Shown piece by piece: positions 26,372 through 40,000 of a DNA stretch of 64,000 nucleotides. Below the pieces are notes generated by a model. The model saw nothing but the letters and a program-made list of their open reading frames with translations. It ran no database searches and was not told where the DNA came from. The stretch lies in NCBI GenBank assembly GCA_012932295.1, contig JAAONU010000014.1, positions 21,718,011-21,782,010 on the forward strand, read 5' to 3'. Source of the stretch: Cyclina sinensis (Eukaryota; Mollusca; Bivalvia; Venerida; Veneridae). The position numbers and the translations under genes are program-made. Every line of letters begins with the position of its first letter. Positions within the stretch are counted from its first letter, which is position 1.

Positions 26372-26780
26372 TTTATTTGATTTAAACCACTGATCAGATT
26401 TGTAGAAATAAAAAAATCCCATAACAATCTGCATTGGAAGTATTTTTTCAGAAATAGAATATTGTATATCCTGGCAAATGTTGTACGTTCTGATAAATAA
26501 ACAGATTTTCAGTATCCAAAAGTATGACTAGTAATGACTGAAACTTATTGTTTAAACGTTTATATGTCAGGCTTTAGCAGTCTAATTTAAATTTCGTTTT
26601 CGGAGTTAGGATGCTAAGAAAGCCGGATGACATATCAACGTTTCCTTACGACTCCTAGAGCACTTTTACAGATCGATAAGTATCTGTTAATAGTTCTGTG
26701 TAAAAATATTTCTGCAAATATATGTATAGGTAATTATTCACCTAGGTATATATAAAATGTATTTGCATGTACCTACGACA

Positions 26781-26855
26781 CTGTATGTGTGTGTATAATG
26801 TATGTATATGTGTGTGTGTATGTGTATGTATGTATGTATGTATGTATGTATGTAT
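26781..26855. repeat. (TG)n/(TATG)n microsatellite
   Basis: TG-rich then pure GTAT units, within the probable LINE 3' UTR. Confidence 0.9.
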
Positions 26856-27557
26856 TTGCAAATGGTGTAGTACATAGGCTATAATGTAGTTCGCTCATTT
26901 AAAATTGATAACCCCATCTCTATCTACTGCGTTACAATCTGGAATAACAAAAATAACCAATATCAGAATTCATGCCTTGTTTTGTGACATTTCAGATGTG
27001 TATACCGGTATCTTGTGTATAGATGTTTTGTAAATTTAGAGATATTTAAATATTTTACTTTAGAGCATATATCTATGGCAGTATGTGTATGTACGCATGA
27101 GTGTTAATATGTGTATATGTATATTTTCATAATCGCTATAGGTATTGATTTATTCAACTTCAAGGATAACATCAACTGTTTACAAGATAAGATTTGAAAA
27201 TTTGATAGAACATTAACCATGTACCAGCGCGTCTTTATAATGAATGAGTTTTTGAAACTTTTCAATATATAAAAGCAATAACCAGCAATAATCCAAGTAA
27301 TACGTACATTTTTTTTTCACCCTATGTAATTTCAAAACATTTGTGACATACATTAGGCCCACTTGCAACTGTAAAAATTATATACACTATACGAACTATA
27401 TTTTACAAACTTGATATGATTAGATAGTTTACTTTTACGTAAATTGTAGCCGTTTTCCTTTAGTCAAGTGATTATGTTAACGATTGTATATTATGTATTT
27501 ATTGTATAATGCTGATGCTGCCCACATAAAGTGGGACTCTGCTTATTTGAAATAAAC

Positions 27558-28213
27558 TAAGCTTAGTTTAGCAACATGTTTTGTTAACACCATTGTCTTT
27601 GTTTTTTGGTAATCCTAATTTTTTATTTAATATATAAGTGACACTTTTCACAAGTAAAGTCAAGACCATCACATTTTTGTGTAGTTTCTTAAGTAATTAT
27701 CGTAGATCTATGTCGAAAAAGTATTAATAAGTTAACATTACTAATTTAGCAAAAATATCTAGATTAATTCAACAGATAGAAAAGATGAACTCGGGCAAAT
27801 ACTGTGTACATTGGGAAAATACTTTATAAAGCTTTCAACTTGTCGATATTTTGCTTTACATATTCATATTAGATTTCAAACAACAAAAAATTAAAGTCTG
27901 TTCTACTTAAGTTGATGATAGAAGTTTTGTCTTAAGGCCAAATATTAAAATTGCTTGTTTAATAAAGTATTAAGCAAAACATCAACACTCAGATTTGTTA
28001 TTAATCTTCGGTAAACTTTTTATTTCAGAAGTCAGCACGAGTTAATATTTTTTAGAAGTTTTTAAGAAGCTTTTAGTAAACAAAAATACAACGATTAAAC
28101 ATAATGTGTTCCCGTATTAAATCTTAATTAACACAGCAAACATTGTGCTAGCCTTAACTGTTTAATTACTGGTGCGTACAACGCATATATGACACAGCGT
28201 GTCAAATGCAAAA
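27558..28213. other. 5' flank of the DUR3-like gene
   Basis: AT-rich and short of any element I can name. It must contain the promoter and 5' UTR of the plus-strand gene starting at 28214. No TATA box, CAAT box or CpG cluster stands out. Confidence 0.45.
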
Positions 28214-29209
28214 ATGTCGTCGGAGCGCCCGCTAGACTCGGACTGTCCAGTTGATCTGCCGTCAGCCACAGTATCCACAAGGTAACATTTACTTTTTTCT
28301 ATAAATTTGTTTTTTCAGTACATGTAAATGTGAAATGTTATAAAAACTTCCGTTTCACTGTCAAACAAGCATGCAGCCAACACGGACATACTTTTAACTT
28401 ACATAAGGTAACATTTGTTTATTCATGTCTTGTATTAAAAACAACGACGTCACCATGGTGTCGAAAGTTATATGTTTTGTGTAAATGAGACACTACCAAC
28501 ATAGTCATTTGCAAACAACGAAGAAAGTATATAACTATGACGTACATAAATATGTGATTGGCAAGGTTGATAAAACAAGCCCAGGCTTGATCTAACAATA
28601 ATTAAGCTTACAGTTTTCCGTGTTTGGTCGTGTGGCTAGTCTGTGTGTGTAGTCAGACCAATGCTGTCAAGAGCGAAACTATTAAGGCAGATTTTTGCTG
28701 TGGCGTTGCCATGAGTGAAAACTATGACATCCTAGGGACATTAACTATACATACTCAAAATTGAAAGATGAACAAATGCTGGCAAAGATGTTAGATAACA
28801 CTTCCTAAAGTGATGTGAGTTTTTTTTTCAGATTAAATCCAGTGATAGAGAAATATGAGTTAGCACTGTTGATGTTGCTAGGCTTCGCTGGGTTTTCTAT
28901 GCTTATTGGCATTGCCTACAATAATATCAGGTAGGTAGCTTCAGTTGTCCTTTAGTAACGCGCTGGACTGGTAAACAAGGGGTCGCGATATCGATCCCCT
29001 GATCCTTCACAAACATTACCAATTGTCTTTCGGATGAGACGTTAAACCGAGGTCCCATGTATCAGTACTGTGCACTAAGCATGCTAAAGAATCTGGGGTA
29101 TCTCTGAAATGGGATGCTTTCTGTATCTTGCACTATCCCCGCAAAATAAAATAACTTATTTCTGCAGGGGGCTTCGTTCCTACGGGCAACCGGTACCGAC
29201 GATAAATAA

Positions 29210-29252
<43 letters not shown>

Positions 29253-32200
29253 GCAACAAAAACGCAACCCTGACCAGTTTCTAAGATTTTGATCTGTTGA
29301 TCTACATGTATGTATTACAAGCAAAAGACTTATTTCGATTTTAAGAAGAACGATGTTATGGTTAGATTAATACAACACGGTGATTGACTAAATATCTCAA
29401 TAAATTTCATCATATTGATATCATTCATTCTTTTATGAAAAACGATTTGAAATATTCATTATATGCAAGAAAATAAATGCAACAGCGCGTGCAAAATATA
29501 GGGAAGATTTGTAGTGTATACAGATTAGGCGTTCAGATTTAATAATTTGTTACTGACATTGTGTTTCGGTAACTCCTGATTTGTTTAGTTTTACTTCAAA
29601 TTACTACATTATTTCAGATAAATTGTAGACAACGTTTATTTTCTTGTGATGAATAGTAATAAAGTTTTGCAAACCTACACCTCATACACCTAAATATTCA
29701 TTGTTATGTTTTTTCTAGGTACATGCATCAAGTAAACAGCATATTATGGTTTAAAAACGATAATAGGATATCCTTACTTAACATATATGTGGATAAACAG
29801 AAACACTCCAAAATGTTCCGGCTTGTAAATAATAATAAATACTAGGTTTTCTGTTCAAGATCGTTACAATGGGAGAGCTAACCTTTTTTGTTTGTTTTTT
29901 AGAATATTTCAATGAAATGTTTTCCACGAATTAGCATACATATGTGAATACAATAACTTTCAAGTCATGGATTCTAATTTTAGCAAGTGAAACAAAGTGA
30001 AAAGATTACATAATTATTCAATCACATTACTTGAAAGGCTTTTATGCTTTGTCATTTCAGTCAGATGACCTAATTATGTCACTAAACACTGCCAAAAGCA
30101 AACTCCCCGCAGCAGTTGCTTTTCCTGATCAGTACAGAAACCACTGCCACCACGTGTAATTAACGTAAAAAGAGTTTTTCGTAAAAAATAACGAAATTAG
30201 ATTGTTTGGGTCTTATGATACACCTGTCGTCGCACAGGTTATAGTGGTGGCAGTGGTTAAAGTAGCAAAGCGCATGACATAACCGGTGCGAGGAGTTTGT
30301 TCCAAAAGCCATATTTCAAGGTTGAAAGAATATAAGAGTGGGAATCTGTATCACGATTAATGAAGCGAAAGACAACCAACTAAAATTATACGTCGTCGGA
30401 CTTATTTTCTAGATCTACTTTTTCTGAATAGGAGTTAGACTCAGATGATATGGGTCCTAATATTTCTCTCGCTCTCTCTCTCTCTCTGTGCATTTTGTCA
30501 CAACTGAATAATTTCGATAATAGATCTAAACGAAAGGAATGCCAAGAAACTGCGCAACCTTAAGTTAACAAATTTACACACAATAAAATTTTGTCTGTAA
30601 AATTCAAACTTTTTACTTATAATCATAAACATATGTACTACGTAGATTAAACATCCTACATAAACTTCAGATAGAGGATATTAAATGAGTGGTCTTGTAA
30701 TACAAGATTTATTACATGAGTTATTCGAGAACAATAAAAATACGAACTACTGCTAATAACGTCTGTAATAAATTCGAATATTCTGTTCTATTTATATCAT
30801 AGAAGTCTTATGAAGTGAATGGTGAAAGAGGTCAGGGGCTCATAAGGGGAGTGTGCAACTAAAAGAAAATGGTCATATTGTATGTAGAAAAAAGACCACT
30901 TTTGTTTTTAGAATAATCTGCGGTGTTATGAATTCGTTATATGGACTCTTGGCTGGTTATACTGCCTCATATAGTCTGACAAAATCCTCGCAATGATTTG
31001 ATTGGCAGAGCTAGGTATATCTACGCTCTCAAATGAGTACAAAAATGACCAGACCACTGTAGTCAGTTTGATAGCTTATTCGAAGTGAAATTACCCACGT
31101 CTGGCGGCTTGGGTTAAAAATCAGTTCAAACCAGGCTATACGAGACCCTGTACGCCGCCAAGAATCTATATAACTAATAATATAGCCAAAAAACTTTTTT
31201 TACAGACGTTACGTGTTCAGAGATTTTCACAGTCTTGACGTCATATTTGACGCGGGTGGTCGCGTCAGCGTCAGTCTTACCGCAGTTACAGTGACGTCAC
31301 AGCTAATATGGCCTGCAGACTTTCTTCAAAGTCCGACTATAGCAAGCAAGGTTCGTTGTGCTTTTTTATTTAGATTTTGACGTGTAGACGTTTTAGAAAT
31401 GTTCTTTGGCAGTAACTTCTTCACATTGCTTTGTTTCAGGTTGGTGTATCTGGGTCTTTGTTCTACACGCTTGCCATCGTATTGTCCGTACTTATATTCG
31501 CTGTGCTTTGTATGCAGCTGAAAACGCGTGCACCAGGAGCAAAAACATTTCCACAGGTGTGTAACGATGTACTTTTAATTAACTTTATATTTATTGTGAT
31601 TTAAAGGATATGCGCTTATACTAATAATTACGAGTAATGGGTAAATAATGAACGAAATGAAGACTAAAATACTGCCATTGATAAACACAAGTCAGTGATC
31701 TATGTGGTTATGTTAGATGTGTGGAATCTGAAAAAAAAAGAAAATAAAAAGGTTCTGTATGCTAGAAAGCATAAAGCTTTTCATTCAGATCTGATAAGAC
31801 GTTTTCACGTACATGTATATGCTTATTTATCTTGAATTGAGTCATTCTGTTGCAAAATGTATAAATCTTCTAGGGTGCTTGGTATGCCTTGCTTATTTTG
31901 AATGTTTTATTCATATAATTTAGATTGCCTACGCACGCTTTGGAAAAGGTGCCCACATTTTGTTCTGCATGGTTGCTCTTTTTACAAATATGGTGATCAC
32001 AGCCAATTTAATACTTGCAGGTAAATTTTGTTAGTGTTGCAATTTACGACTTAGTTTTTAAAAAGTGACGTCAGTTTTCAACAAAATGAAGTTAATCAGT
32101 CACATTTGACATACCGTATGTTCCCAATATCTTGGCCTACTATTTAGTTTATGTTGTTTATCTTCTGGCATACATTTCTATCATGACACGTGTTCTTATT

Positions 32201-35200
32201 TGCATTTATGTAAAGCCTGATCACTGCTTTATTTGGTTTACAATTTGTGACAAAATCAGCAATATATATATTTCTTTTGTTTATTATTTTTACTAATTTC
32301 ACAGAAAACAATTTCTTGCACTTACTTTAAGTTCACATAGAATTTTTTTACACATATTACATTTTTTTCAGAACATAACTGACCAAAAATCGCTTTGCAA
32401 GATTTTCCTTTATTGTATCAGTTTTTAAGCAAACGGTTTCCGACCCTGCCACATATTAATTGCAGGTAAAACAGCGATTGAAGTGTTGAGCAAGGACTCC
32501 TCGAATGAATTCACGCTGATGATCCTTGCCGTGTTATTTGGATCATATTGTCTGATTGGAGGACTTGGCACTACATTTTACATTTCCTACTTTAACACTG
32601 CACTCATTTTTATCACTACTTCTCTATTTATTCTGAAAGTTACATACCTTACCGAACCGCAAGTAGAAGCCGTTACTTCGTACAGTTCTATTCATAACGC
32701 ATTGTCGTGTTTGCAAGGTCCAGACGGCAATGAAGGGAATTCATTTCTTACTTTTCGGAGTCGATCTGGTATAATTTACGCAATTGTGACGTTGATTATG
32801 ACAATCGCCATAATGTTTTGTGATCAGGCCAACTGGCAAAGCCGAATAGCCGCAAAGCCACGTGAAGGGATGTTTGGCTTCTTAATTGCAGCGTTTCTCT
32901 GGTACGCTATTCCGACCTCCGTATCTTTCGTGACGTCAATGACCTATAAAACAATGAGCTACCAGAATAGAACAAACCTTCTAACGGATGCAGAAATTGA
33001 CGAGGGTATGGGAGAACACTTTTTTTATCAAATTTCTTTCAGTATTAAGACTTATGTCAGTCGCAACTGAACTACATTAAAGATTGAAAATACTGCCTCC
33101 CACATTAAGGATATTATTTCTAAACACTTAAGAGAGATTAAACATTAGATACATAACGGTAGGTTCAAAACCATTACAGAAATTTGAATAGTTTTGTTAG
33201 CTTGTGTTGTTCAACGCTGACTACTGGAGAAAGATACTAACCGTTCTTTTTTCTTTTTCTATTTTTCGTGTCAGGCTACATAACACCATTTGTGATACAG
33301 ACGCTGTTAGGAAAAGAAGGATGTTTTGTCTTGCTAACTTTACTCACAATGACTTTGATGTCGACGGGTTCAGGAGAGGTGATGTCCGTGTCGTCGGTTT
33401 TAGTTTACGACATTATCAAAACACATATTTCTCCGTTTCGGTACGTCTTAGATGGAAAGTTAAGAAAGTCGTTACCGTGTAGTAAGATAGCTTAGGATAC
33501 TTGGTAATGTCTTAGACGAACGATTAATTGCTAAAGGGCAATTTATTATTTTTAAGTTCTTTTGTTCCTTGATATTAATTTATTTAACGTTTCTTGCTTT
33601 TTATCTTTTTCTTTATAACTCCCTAGTCTACAACTATAGACATATTTGAAACACACGATTCGTTACATTAAAGAGATGGAGTCATGCCAACTGACTGTGT
33701 TCTTTGTGGTAAGTCAAAGATTCCGATAGTAATAGATGAAGTTCCAAGCGAGCTTTGCGACTGTCCATCAGTTGTTGATTGCAAAGCATGCGAGGACGAC
33801 ATACAAGACCGCCTGTCTGGTAAAGCGAAACCCGGATTTCAGTATAAGTGCTCTGTTCATGGAATGGTAACTGTCGTTTTTTTTACAGAAAGTGATATAG
33901 CAAATTAAATTCCACGACTTTTGTTTAGACATTTTCAGGCCCTACAGTTAAAACATTAGAATTACAGAATTTGTCATGGACATAACGCTTTTTAAAGTGA
34001 AAAATAATTCAGAGTATTTTATTTGTTTATTTGAAGAACTATTATTTTTGCATACTTCGGATTTGTAACTCTTTTTCCTTAAAGAAAATAAATAAAATAG
34101 CAGCTTTCTATTTACCCATTTGAGTTATAACATTTTCAAATATTTTACCTCAAGAGGAGGATCATATCATAAATCAAGTTTACGAGAAAATTTGAATATC
34201 TTCCTGGAGGTTAATGTTTAATTGTTACTTTATCTATTTTGCAGTACAGACACTACGAAGACCAGTTGTTACAGTACAAGTCCTGGTGTATGATTTGGGT
34301 TATCATTGCCATTATTCCATTTGGTCTTCTGATCATTGAGTCGGGAATGAATCTTAACTGGGCATTCCTTGCTTCCCAAGTTTTCATCGCCCCATTTATC
34401 CTTCCTTTGTACTTTACAATTGGCTGGGCACGAGCGACTTCTAAAGGGCTCATATCGGGTAATTTCATGTAAACTTTTATAGTAGAAGACCAAAGCGGCT
34501 TTTATGTATACACAAACTGAACGAGTAAGGCATGTACACGTATTCACTAATAAGAATTGATGTATACTTTAAATTTTCACTAAGATTAAAGGTCAAAATT
34601 CTTTCTTACAGTGACTTTCCTAAAATTCTACTTAATATTTCATAATTATTCAGATAACTTATGTCACAGGTGGAGTAGCTGGCCTTATCTGTTCTGTGTC
34701 TGGTATGTTGGCATATGGTTCCACATACGATGGCGGCCTTAGAGATTTCTTTACCAACACGGCTCAAGACTATAGTTTACTGACAGGACTTGCCTCTGGA
34801 ATAGCGGTCAGCACAGCTACTGCTGTGTTTGTTTCGCTGTGTGACCAAAAGTCAAAGAAAGGTGTTACAGTCAACAGAAGTTATATTTCAGATCAAGAAA
34901 ATTGGACATGTAGTGATGATAAAACAATGGACGAAAATGTAAAAATCCTTGAAATCGAATGGCTTAAAACGATGAGCATTGATAACCCTTTGAACCCCTA
35001 CAGACAGCTCTACAAAAAAGAACTTGAAAATATTAATGCTGGACACGTTCTCACCATTCATCACATGCAAAAGATATTCAGTAAAACAAGGTTACTTTCA
35101 TCACTTGGTGTGGTTACAAGTTTGGCTGTTTTTCTTATCATTGTCCCTGTCGTTGCTCTGAGCCAGGATGTTCTAACGGAGGAGCAATTAAGAACTTGGG

Positions 35201-35364
35201 TTTCTGTGTGTCAGCACTGGTGTCTTGTGGCTTCCATCTTTGTGGTGATTGTTCCTCCTGTTCAAGAGGGTTTACAGATATGGAGTCAATACAAGAAAAA
35301 CCGCAGATTCGTGCATGACAACACTAGTGAAGTTTCATTTAGAATTGCAAAGAGTTGGTTGTGA
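28214..35364 (+). CDS. DUR3-like urea/sodium-solute symporter, complete, 10 exons
   Basis: Sodium:solute symporter (SSF) family, urea-active transporter DUR3 branch, expected to co-transport urea (or polyamines) across the plasma membrane. Exons: 28214-28281, 28832-28930, 31206-31350, 31440-31556, 31924-32020, 32466-33005, 33275-33440, 33674-33866, 34245-34458 and 34670-35364. All are GT-AG and in phase, totalling 2334 nt (777 aa plus stop). Diagnostic stretches: AGGRVSVSLTAVTVTSQLIW, GSYCLIGGLGTTFYISYFN, PREGMFGFLIAAFLWYAIPT and TLMSTGSGEVMSVSSVLVYD. About 14-15 hydrophobic segments are expected. Exon 8 encodes a soluble Cys-rich loop (CVLC, CDC, CKAC, CSVH) between membrane segments. The start ATG has a short hydrophilic N-terminus before TM1 (LALLMLLGFAGFSMLIG). 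The acceptor at 33673 is weak in pyrimidines but is the only one that fits the phase. Intron 2 carries a SINE and a MITE. Confidence 0.92.
28949..29212 (+). mobile_element. mollusc-type SINE in intron 2 of the DUR3-like gene
   Basis: A tRNA-related head (gtcctttagtaacgcgctgg, then a degenerate B-box near gatatcgatcccc) is followed by the conserved body attgtctttcggatgagacg ttaaaccgaggtccc. The 3' part is tgcagggggcttcgttccta, and the (AG)n run is a simple-repeat tail. Diverged relatives lie at 60512-60740 (plus) and 46605-46757 (minus). Confidence 0.78.
29213..29248. repeat. (AG)n microsatellite
   Basis: About 18 AG units at the 3' end of the SINE. Confidence 0.92.
30099..30300. mobile_element. 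hAT-like MITE, 202 bp, copy 1
   Basis: Terminal inverted repeats of about 53 bp: the left end caaactccccgcagcagttg ... aaccactgccaccac is the complement of gtggtggcagtggtt ... gcgaggagtttg on the right. Flanks gccaaaag and tccaaaag form a 7/8-matching 8-bp target duplication, typical of hAT. There is no coding capacity. It lies in intron 2 of the DUR3-like gene. A shorter relative with a perfect 8-bp duplication is at 47534-47614. Confidence 0.8.
30463..30487. repeat. (CT)n microsatellite
   Basis: Short CT run in intron 2 of the DUR3-like gene. Confidence 0.85.
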
Positions 35365-35864
35365 TGACGTTTTTTTCTACTTCTTTAGTTGCGGTAAATC
35401 GTGATGCCTTTGATGATATTTGATTGTCAATCTTTGGAAAGAAACTTCATTGCGCATTCATTTGATGACCGACAGATACGAATGTAGATGGATTTTTTTA
35501 CGCCACGTAACCCCGTTTATTCAACAATACACATAATACATATAACATATACTATTATACATTATGCTATTTAAAGAAAAAATAACAACAACAAAAAACA
35601 AAAACATTATAATTTATAATTAGTTACATTGGTAATTGTTAACATGTGCATACTTGAATTTTTTTTATACTTTCAGTGTTTTCGTCTGTTTTTAAAATAT
35701 ATATGTATATTTGATGGATTTTATAATAAATTGAAAAAGCAGGGGGGGGGGGGAGGATGATGTAAAGTATTTAAATTTAGATGCTCGTTCGAGAAAAATA
35801 GAAAGGGGCGGGGGTGGTAAGATCGCCTCCAAAAACAAAGAAAACATTTTTTCCTGTACATTAG
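35365..35864. other. 3' flank of the DUR3-like gene
   Basis: Contains the 3' UTR (end not determined; a possible AATAAA lies near 35725) and a G run at 35742-35752. No gene was seen. Confidence 0.5.
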
Positions 35865-36960
35865 GTATGTTTATGCTCTAATGAATTTTAATCTTTTCAG
35901 ATTAGGTTTATCTAGCTTATTTTTAAATATTGCTATTTCTCTCTCTGTTGTAATCCTTTGATTTAAATAGTTTTTTAAATTGTTCTATATGTGGAATAAT
36001 ATTTTTTAGTTTCATCTTGAAAATAATGTATTTATCTAGCATGATTATAAAGTTAGTTTCAAGTGTATCATTTTGTAAAAAGTTATCCATTATTCCAAAA
36101 GATATATCCTTAAAATTAATTGTGTAATTTATATTGTTTGAATTTAGAAATTGATTAAATTCTGTCTAGAAAATCTGTACAAACTGGCATTCCCAGAATA
36201 GGTGTTTTGTCGTTCCTATATTCATGTTGCAGAAATCACAAAGATTGGATGAAGATAATTTACACCTTAGGAGGTATTTGTTAGTAGGGATAAAACGCAT
36301 CAAAAAATTATATTGAAAATTTCTAAGAATGGTATCGATTGACGTAAGATATATCATTTGATAAATTTTTTGCCATTCTGGTTGGTTGTCGTTAAACTGT
36401 TAATTCCATTTGTTTTCTGAAGGAGGTTGATCAGATTTCTTACTATTCATTCTAATTTTGTAAAGGTATTGGTTTGTATTTGTTATGTTTTTATTTTGTC
36501 TAGTAATGTCTGTTTCCTGGCATTGGTGCTAGGAATAAAATTTTGATCTATATCATTTTTATACTCTAAAGGTATCGAATTGATCAAAGAGTTATATTTC
36601 AAGAATTCTTTTTCATGTAGACCATATATATCTTTAAAAACATGAAATTGATAAAAGTTGCCAGTTCTAAAGTCAAATAAATGTTCAATATAGTTTATCT
36701 CTTTATCATGCCATTTCCAAAACAATGTTTTACCCAATACCTTTATATCTGCATTATTTCATATCATATTAGAGATACCAATCTTTTTTCCTGTTATTTA
36801 GCAATTATTTATTGAAAACCAAGATTTAAAGACATCTTTAAGGAATACATTGTCTTTTATTATTTGATCAATAATTTTGCTGTTAAGATTACAGTTAAAT
36901 ATAATTTCTTTTCCTAAATTATTTAAAATCCTATCATAGAACATTCTTATTGCTGTCGAA
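35865..36960 (-). pseudogene. CR1/L2-like LINE, C-terminal fragment of ORF2
   Basis: Broken frames on the minus strand read, in order: WKWHDKEINYIEHLFDFRTG with LKYNSLINSIPLEYK (36737-36483), then FIPTNKYLLRCKLSSSNLCD with CNMNIGTTKHLFWEC (36357-36166), then NQRITTEREIAIFKNKLDKP (about 35960-35880). This is the region after the reverse transcriptase that ends in a Cys/His knuckle in L2/CR1-type elements. The reverse transcriptase itself is absent. Stops and frameshifts show long decay. It belongs to a different family from the LINE at 23850. Confidence 0.8.
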
Positions 36961-37089
36961 GAACAATTTATTCAAGTGCACATTAGTTTGTTCATTTTAT
37001 ATCTTTACGCTTATAGCAAACTTAGTTTATATAGCTTGTACATTCTTACTGTACTTGAAAAACAATTTATTCAAATGCACTGTAATTCA

Positions 37090-40000
37090 TGCAACTCAAT
37101 GAGCAGATAATAACTATTAAAACGATTCGGGTAAGGCAAGTTATAAAATCTTGCTTAAGGTTTCGAATACCTCTAGAAAAGAATCACATAAAAAACAATA
37201 AGAATACATTTTTTGCCTTTATTGCTTCGATATGGTACAGCAGAAATACTTATAGTAAAGATATAACATATCGTCAAACAAAAGTTAAAGTTTTTATAAA
37301 GTTATTCTATTTGTACATTATTGGGGCACCTTCTACAGAGTTTTTTTTGTAACTGGATGATCATTTGCATTGATAATGAACCAGTAAAGCTGGTTTCGAC
37401 TTCTCCTTCTTACATATCAGATGATAACTTTTAATCTGAATCATAGAAAGAAAGAATCTTGGTCATTTATAACTATATGAGTTACACGTTTTACAAACGG
37501 CACTTTGCTACATTAAACATAGAATTAAAAAGACTCAAGAAATAGACTTGGCTAATATGAGAAAAAAAGTACAAATATGGAAATACAGGCCGGCTTATAT
37601 GATATATTCGTTATGTCTTTAACAATAACGTCATTCTCTCTTTAGGTAAAGATACTGACTTTACATTTGTACATACATGGTTAAGAATAACATTTAACCT
37701 AAATAGGCTTTTCTAAGTTTAATTATTATCGGTGAAATTAAGTGATAAAACAGTATATACAATAAAGTATATTCTCTTAGTTGTATAAACAAATAACTAG
37801 TTCTGAATGTCGTTCTTGAACATGTTCTTCCACAGGCAGAATAAAACGAACAACACTGTTCGGAGTAATACTTTAATCCTTTCTATATCAATAAGACCGT
37901 TTTAGCAATATTCACCCAGCTCATGGCTTAGAAACATGCACTTCCACCTCACTGTAAAGTTACATACTTTTTTCCAGGAGAAACAGTAGTTACATAAACA
38001 TTCCAAGGAGAAGGCTGTAAAGTTCTTTGCGAGAACCGAAGGTAAAACGTTCATTGAGCGAAAGTTAAATTAAAATATGGGACTTATTTACTGGAAACGT
38101 TTATTTGCATGCACAGACTATGAGAAAGTAAACAACAATTGTATTACAGATTAGTTATAATTACCATACTCGTAGTCACCATGGTAACTTAAGGATGCGG
38201 GACGTGCATGGTCTCTCCTATATGAAACAACATAACAAAGTTCGTCAGGAGCATTTGGCATTATAGCTTTAATACAAATTTTCCAAGCCCCTTGGTCACC
38301 TCCGACATGGTAGCCATAAAGGAAGTTTGGACCCCGTTCGAAATCGTAAAAGTACGTAGGGTAATTATATCCTGCAGCGTCTATGATTGAACGCCAGTCG
38401 TTTTCCGCCCATCGCCGTTGTATTTGGTACTTGCAGTTAGGATTTGTGCTCTGAACTTCCTCGAGCACCGTGATGGCTTGTATGTGATTGTAGTCGATGG
38501 GCGGAAGTTCGCCGCAACGGTAGTTGGTATGGATGATGATCACGTTGCAAGTAGCAAGGTTTGCTCTCGCGACGAAGAAACTACAACCGGATAGCACCGC
38601 TGTTACAAACAGAACATTGTCAGCTGTGACAGATGGAAGAAATGTGTAAGAGCTGGTTTCATGCTCATCTAGTGGAAGAAGGACCGTGCGGACTTGGTCT
38701 GGTGCTGTAGTTGAAGCTGACGCAGGAAGTAGTTTAAAAAGTACTGGTGAAGTTCCTTCCTTTATCATTTTGCATTCAAACGTCTCCCAGCAATCTAGTG
38801 TCCACATTTGACCATCGTGATAACGCCCTTTTCTGTGCTTGTATTGTTCGTTGACTCTTCTACATCCGTCACTTTGTAAAGTGGTGTCACCAGTAACAGC
38901 AAATACGTCTGTTTCGTGGATTAGGGCCAGAAAATTGATAACTGCATCTTGTGTGTCACCTTGTATTAAATGATCAGCATCTGAAATAAAACGGCTGAAT
39001 GCCGTATTCTCTTAGTTATGCTTATATTTTTTATTGATAACCTGTGTGCATCTAAAAGTAATATAAATTAAATAAATTCAAGAAAAACATTTCTTTCGGA
39101 ATTCTCTAACATCTGCTCTTGTTGTAGACTAAAAGGTTCGATAGATATATTTGACATTTTGATCAGCGAGAATGAAGGACGCCAACATGTCAACACACAA
39201 GAAGCAAACAAAAGAGAAAGCAATAGCGAAAATGAGATTTTTTTGTAATTGAGCAGATTGAGCTGACGACATTCCATTGTTTGTGCACGTAGGGGACAAG
39301 TTTTATCTGTATTTTTAATTAATAAGCTGTTACTTTAATCGCGTCCACCAAAATCACAAATTCCTGACTGTATTTGTCGTATTGACGCATTTTACCGTCA
39401 AAATAACTTTTTAGATCTCGACACACTTGAATTACAAATTGTACAAATTAACGCACCAGAACTGCATGAACAAATATATATATATATTTTTTTTTTCTCG
39501 ATAAGTTAAGGATTCAAATGAAAAGTATGTAAATGTATCGTGTTTTAGAGCGATACAGGTATTGTAGGAATATTCTACGGCATGCATGAAACTTCTATTA
39601 ATATCAAGTTATATACGTAAAACCTTGTTTTGCTTACTTTGATTGTCCAGACAAATATTTGCTGCTTCTGTGACATACAACAGGTGTCCAAGGCATAAAA
39701 GAATGCACACCCCTGAATACAGAAATTTCCTCGTTAACAAATTACACGTATTATCATCATTATTATTATCATTTATTACCTTAACTGTTCGTAAAGCATT
39801 AGTATCTTCTCTTTTGAATGTATTCTGACCTCTTTTTTATTTTGAAAAACAAAGATACATAATATATAACCTTCATGCAAAAATTATTATATCCTAAATA
39901 GCTTTGAATAGAGCGTAAAGCTTTCAAATAAAAATGACGACTTTAGAACTCCATTATTAGTTTATTTTGCAGCAGTGGCTAGCGTTCGAGTTGTACGCTA

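Larger units (their letters stand above)
23850..27557 (+). mobile_element. 5'-truncated non-LTR retrotransposon (jockey-type LINE)
   Basis: The element begins inside the linker between endonuclease and reverse transcriptase, so the endonuclease is missing, as expected from incomplete reverse transcription. The coding remnant ends at 26371. A ~1.2-kb AT-rich 3' UTR with a (GTAT)n tract follows. The probable 3' end is at about 27540-27557, where cccacataaagtgggactct and gcttatttgaaataaac resemble the end of mollusc jockey-like elements. No clear target duplication was identified, so the 3' limit is tentative. Confidence 0.75.
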
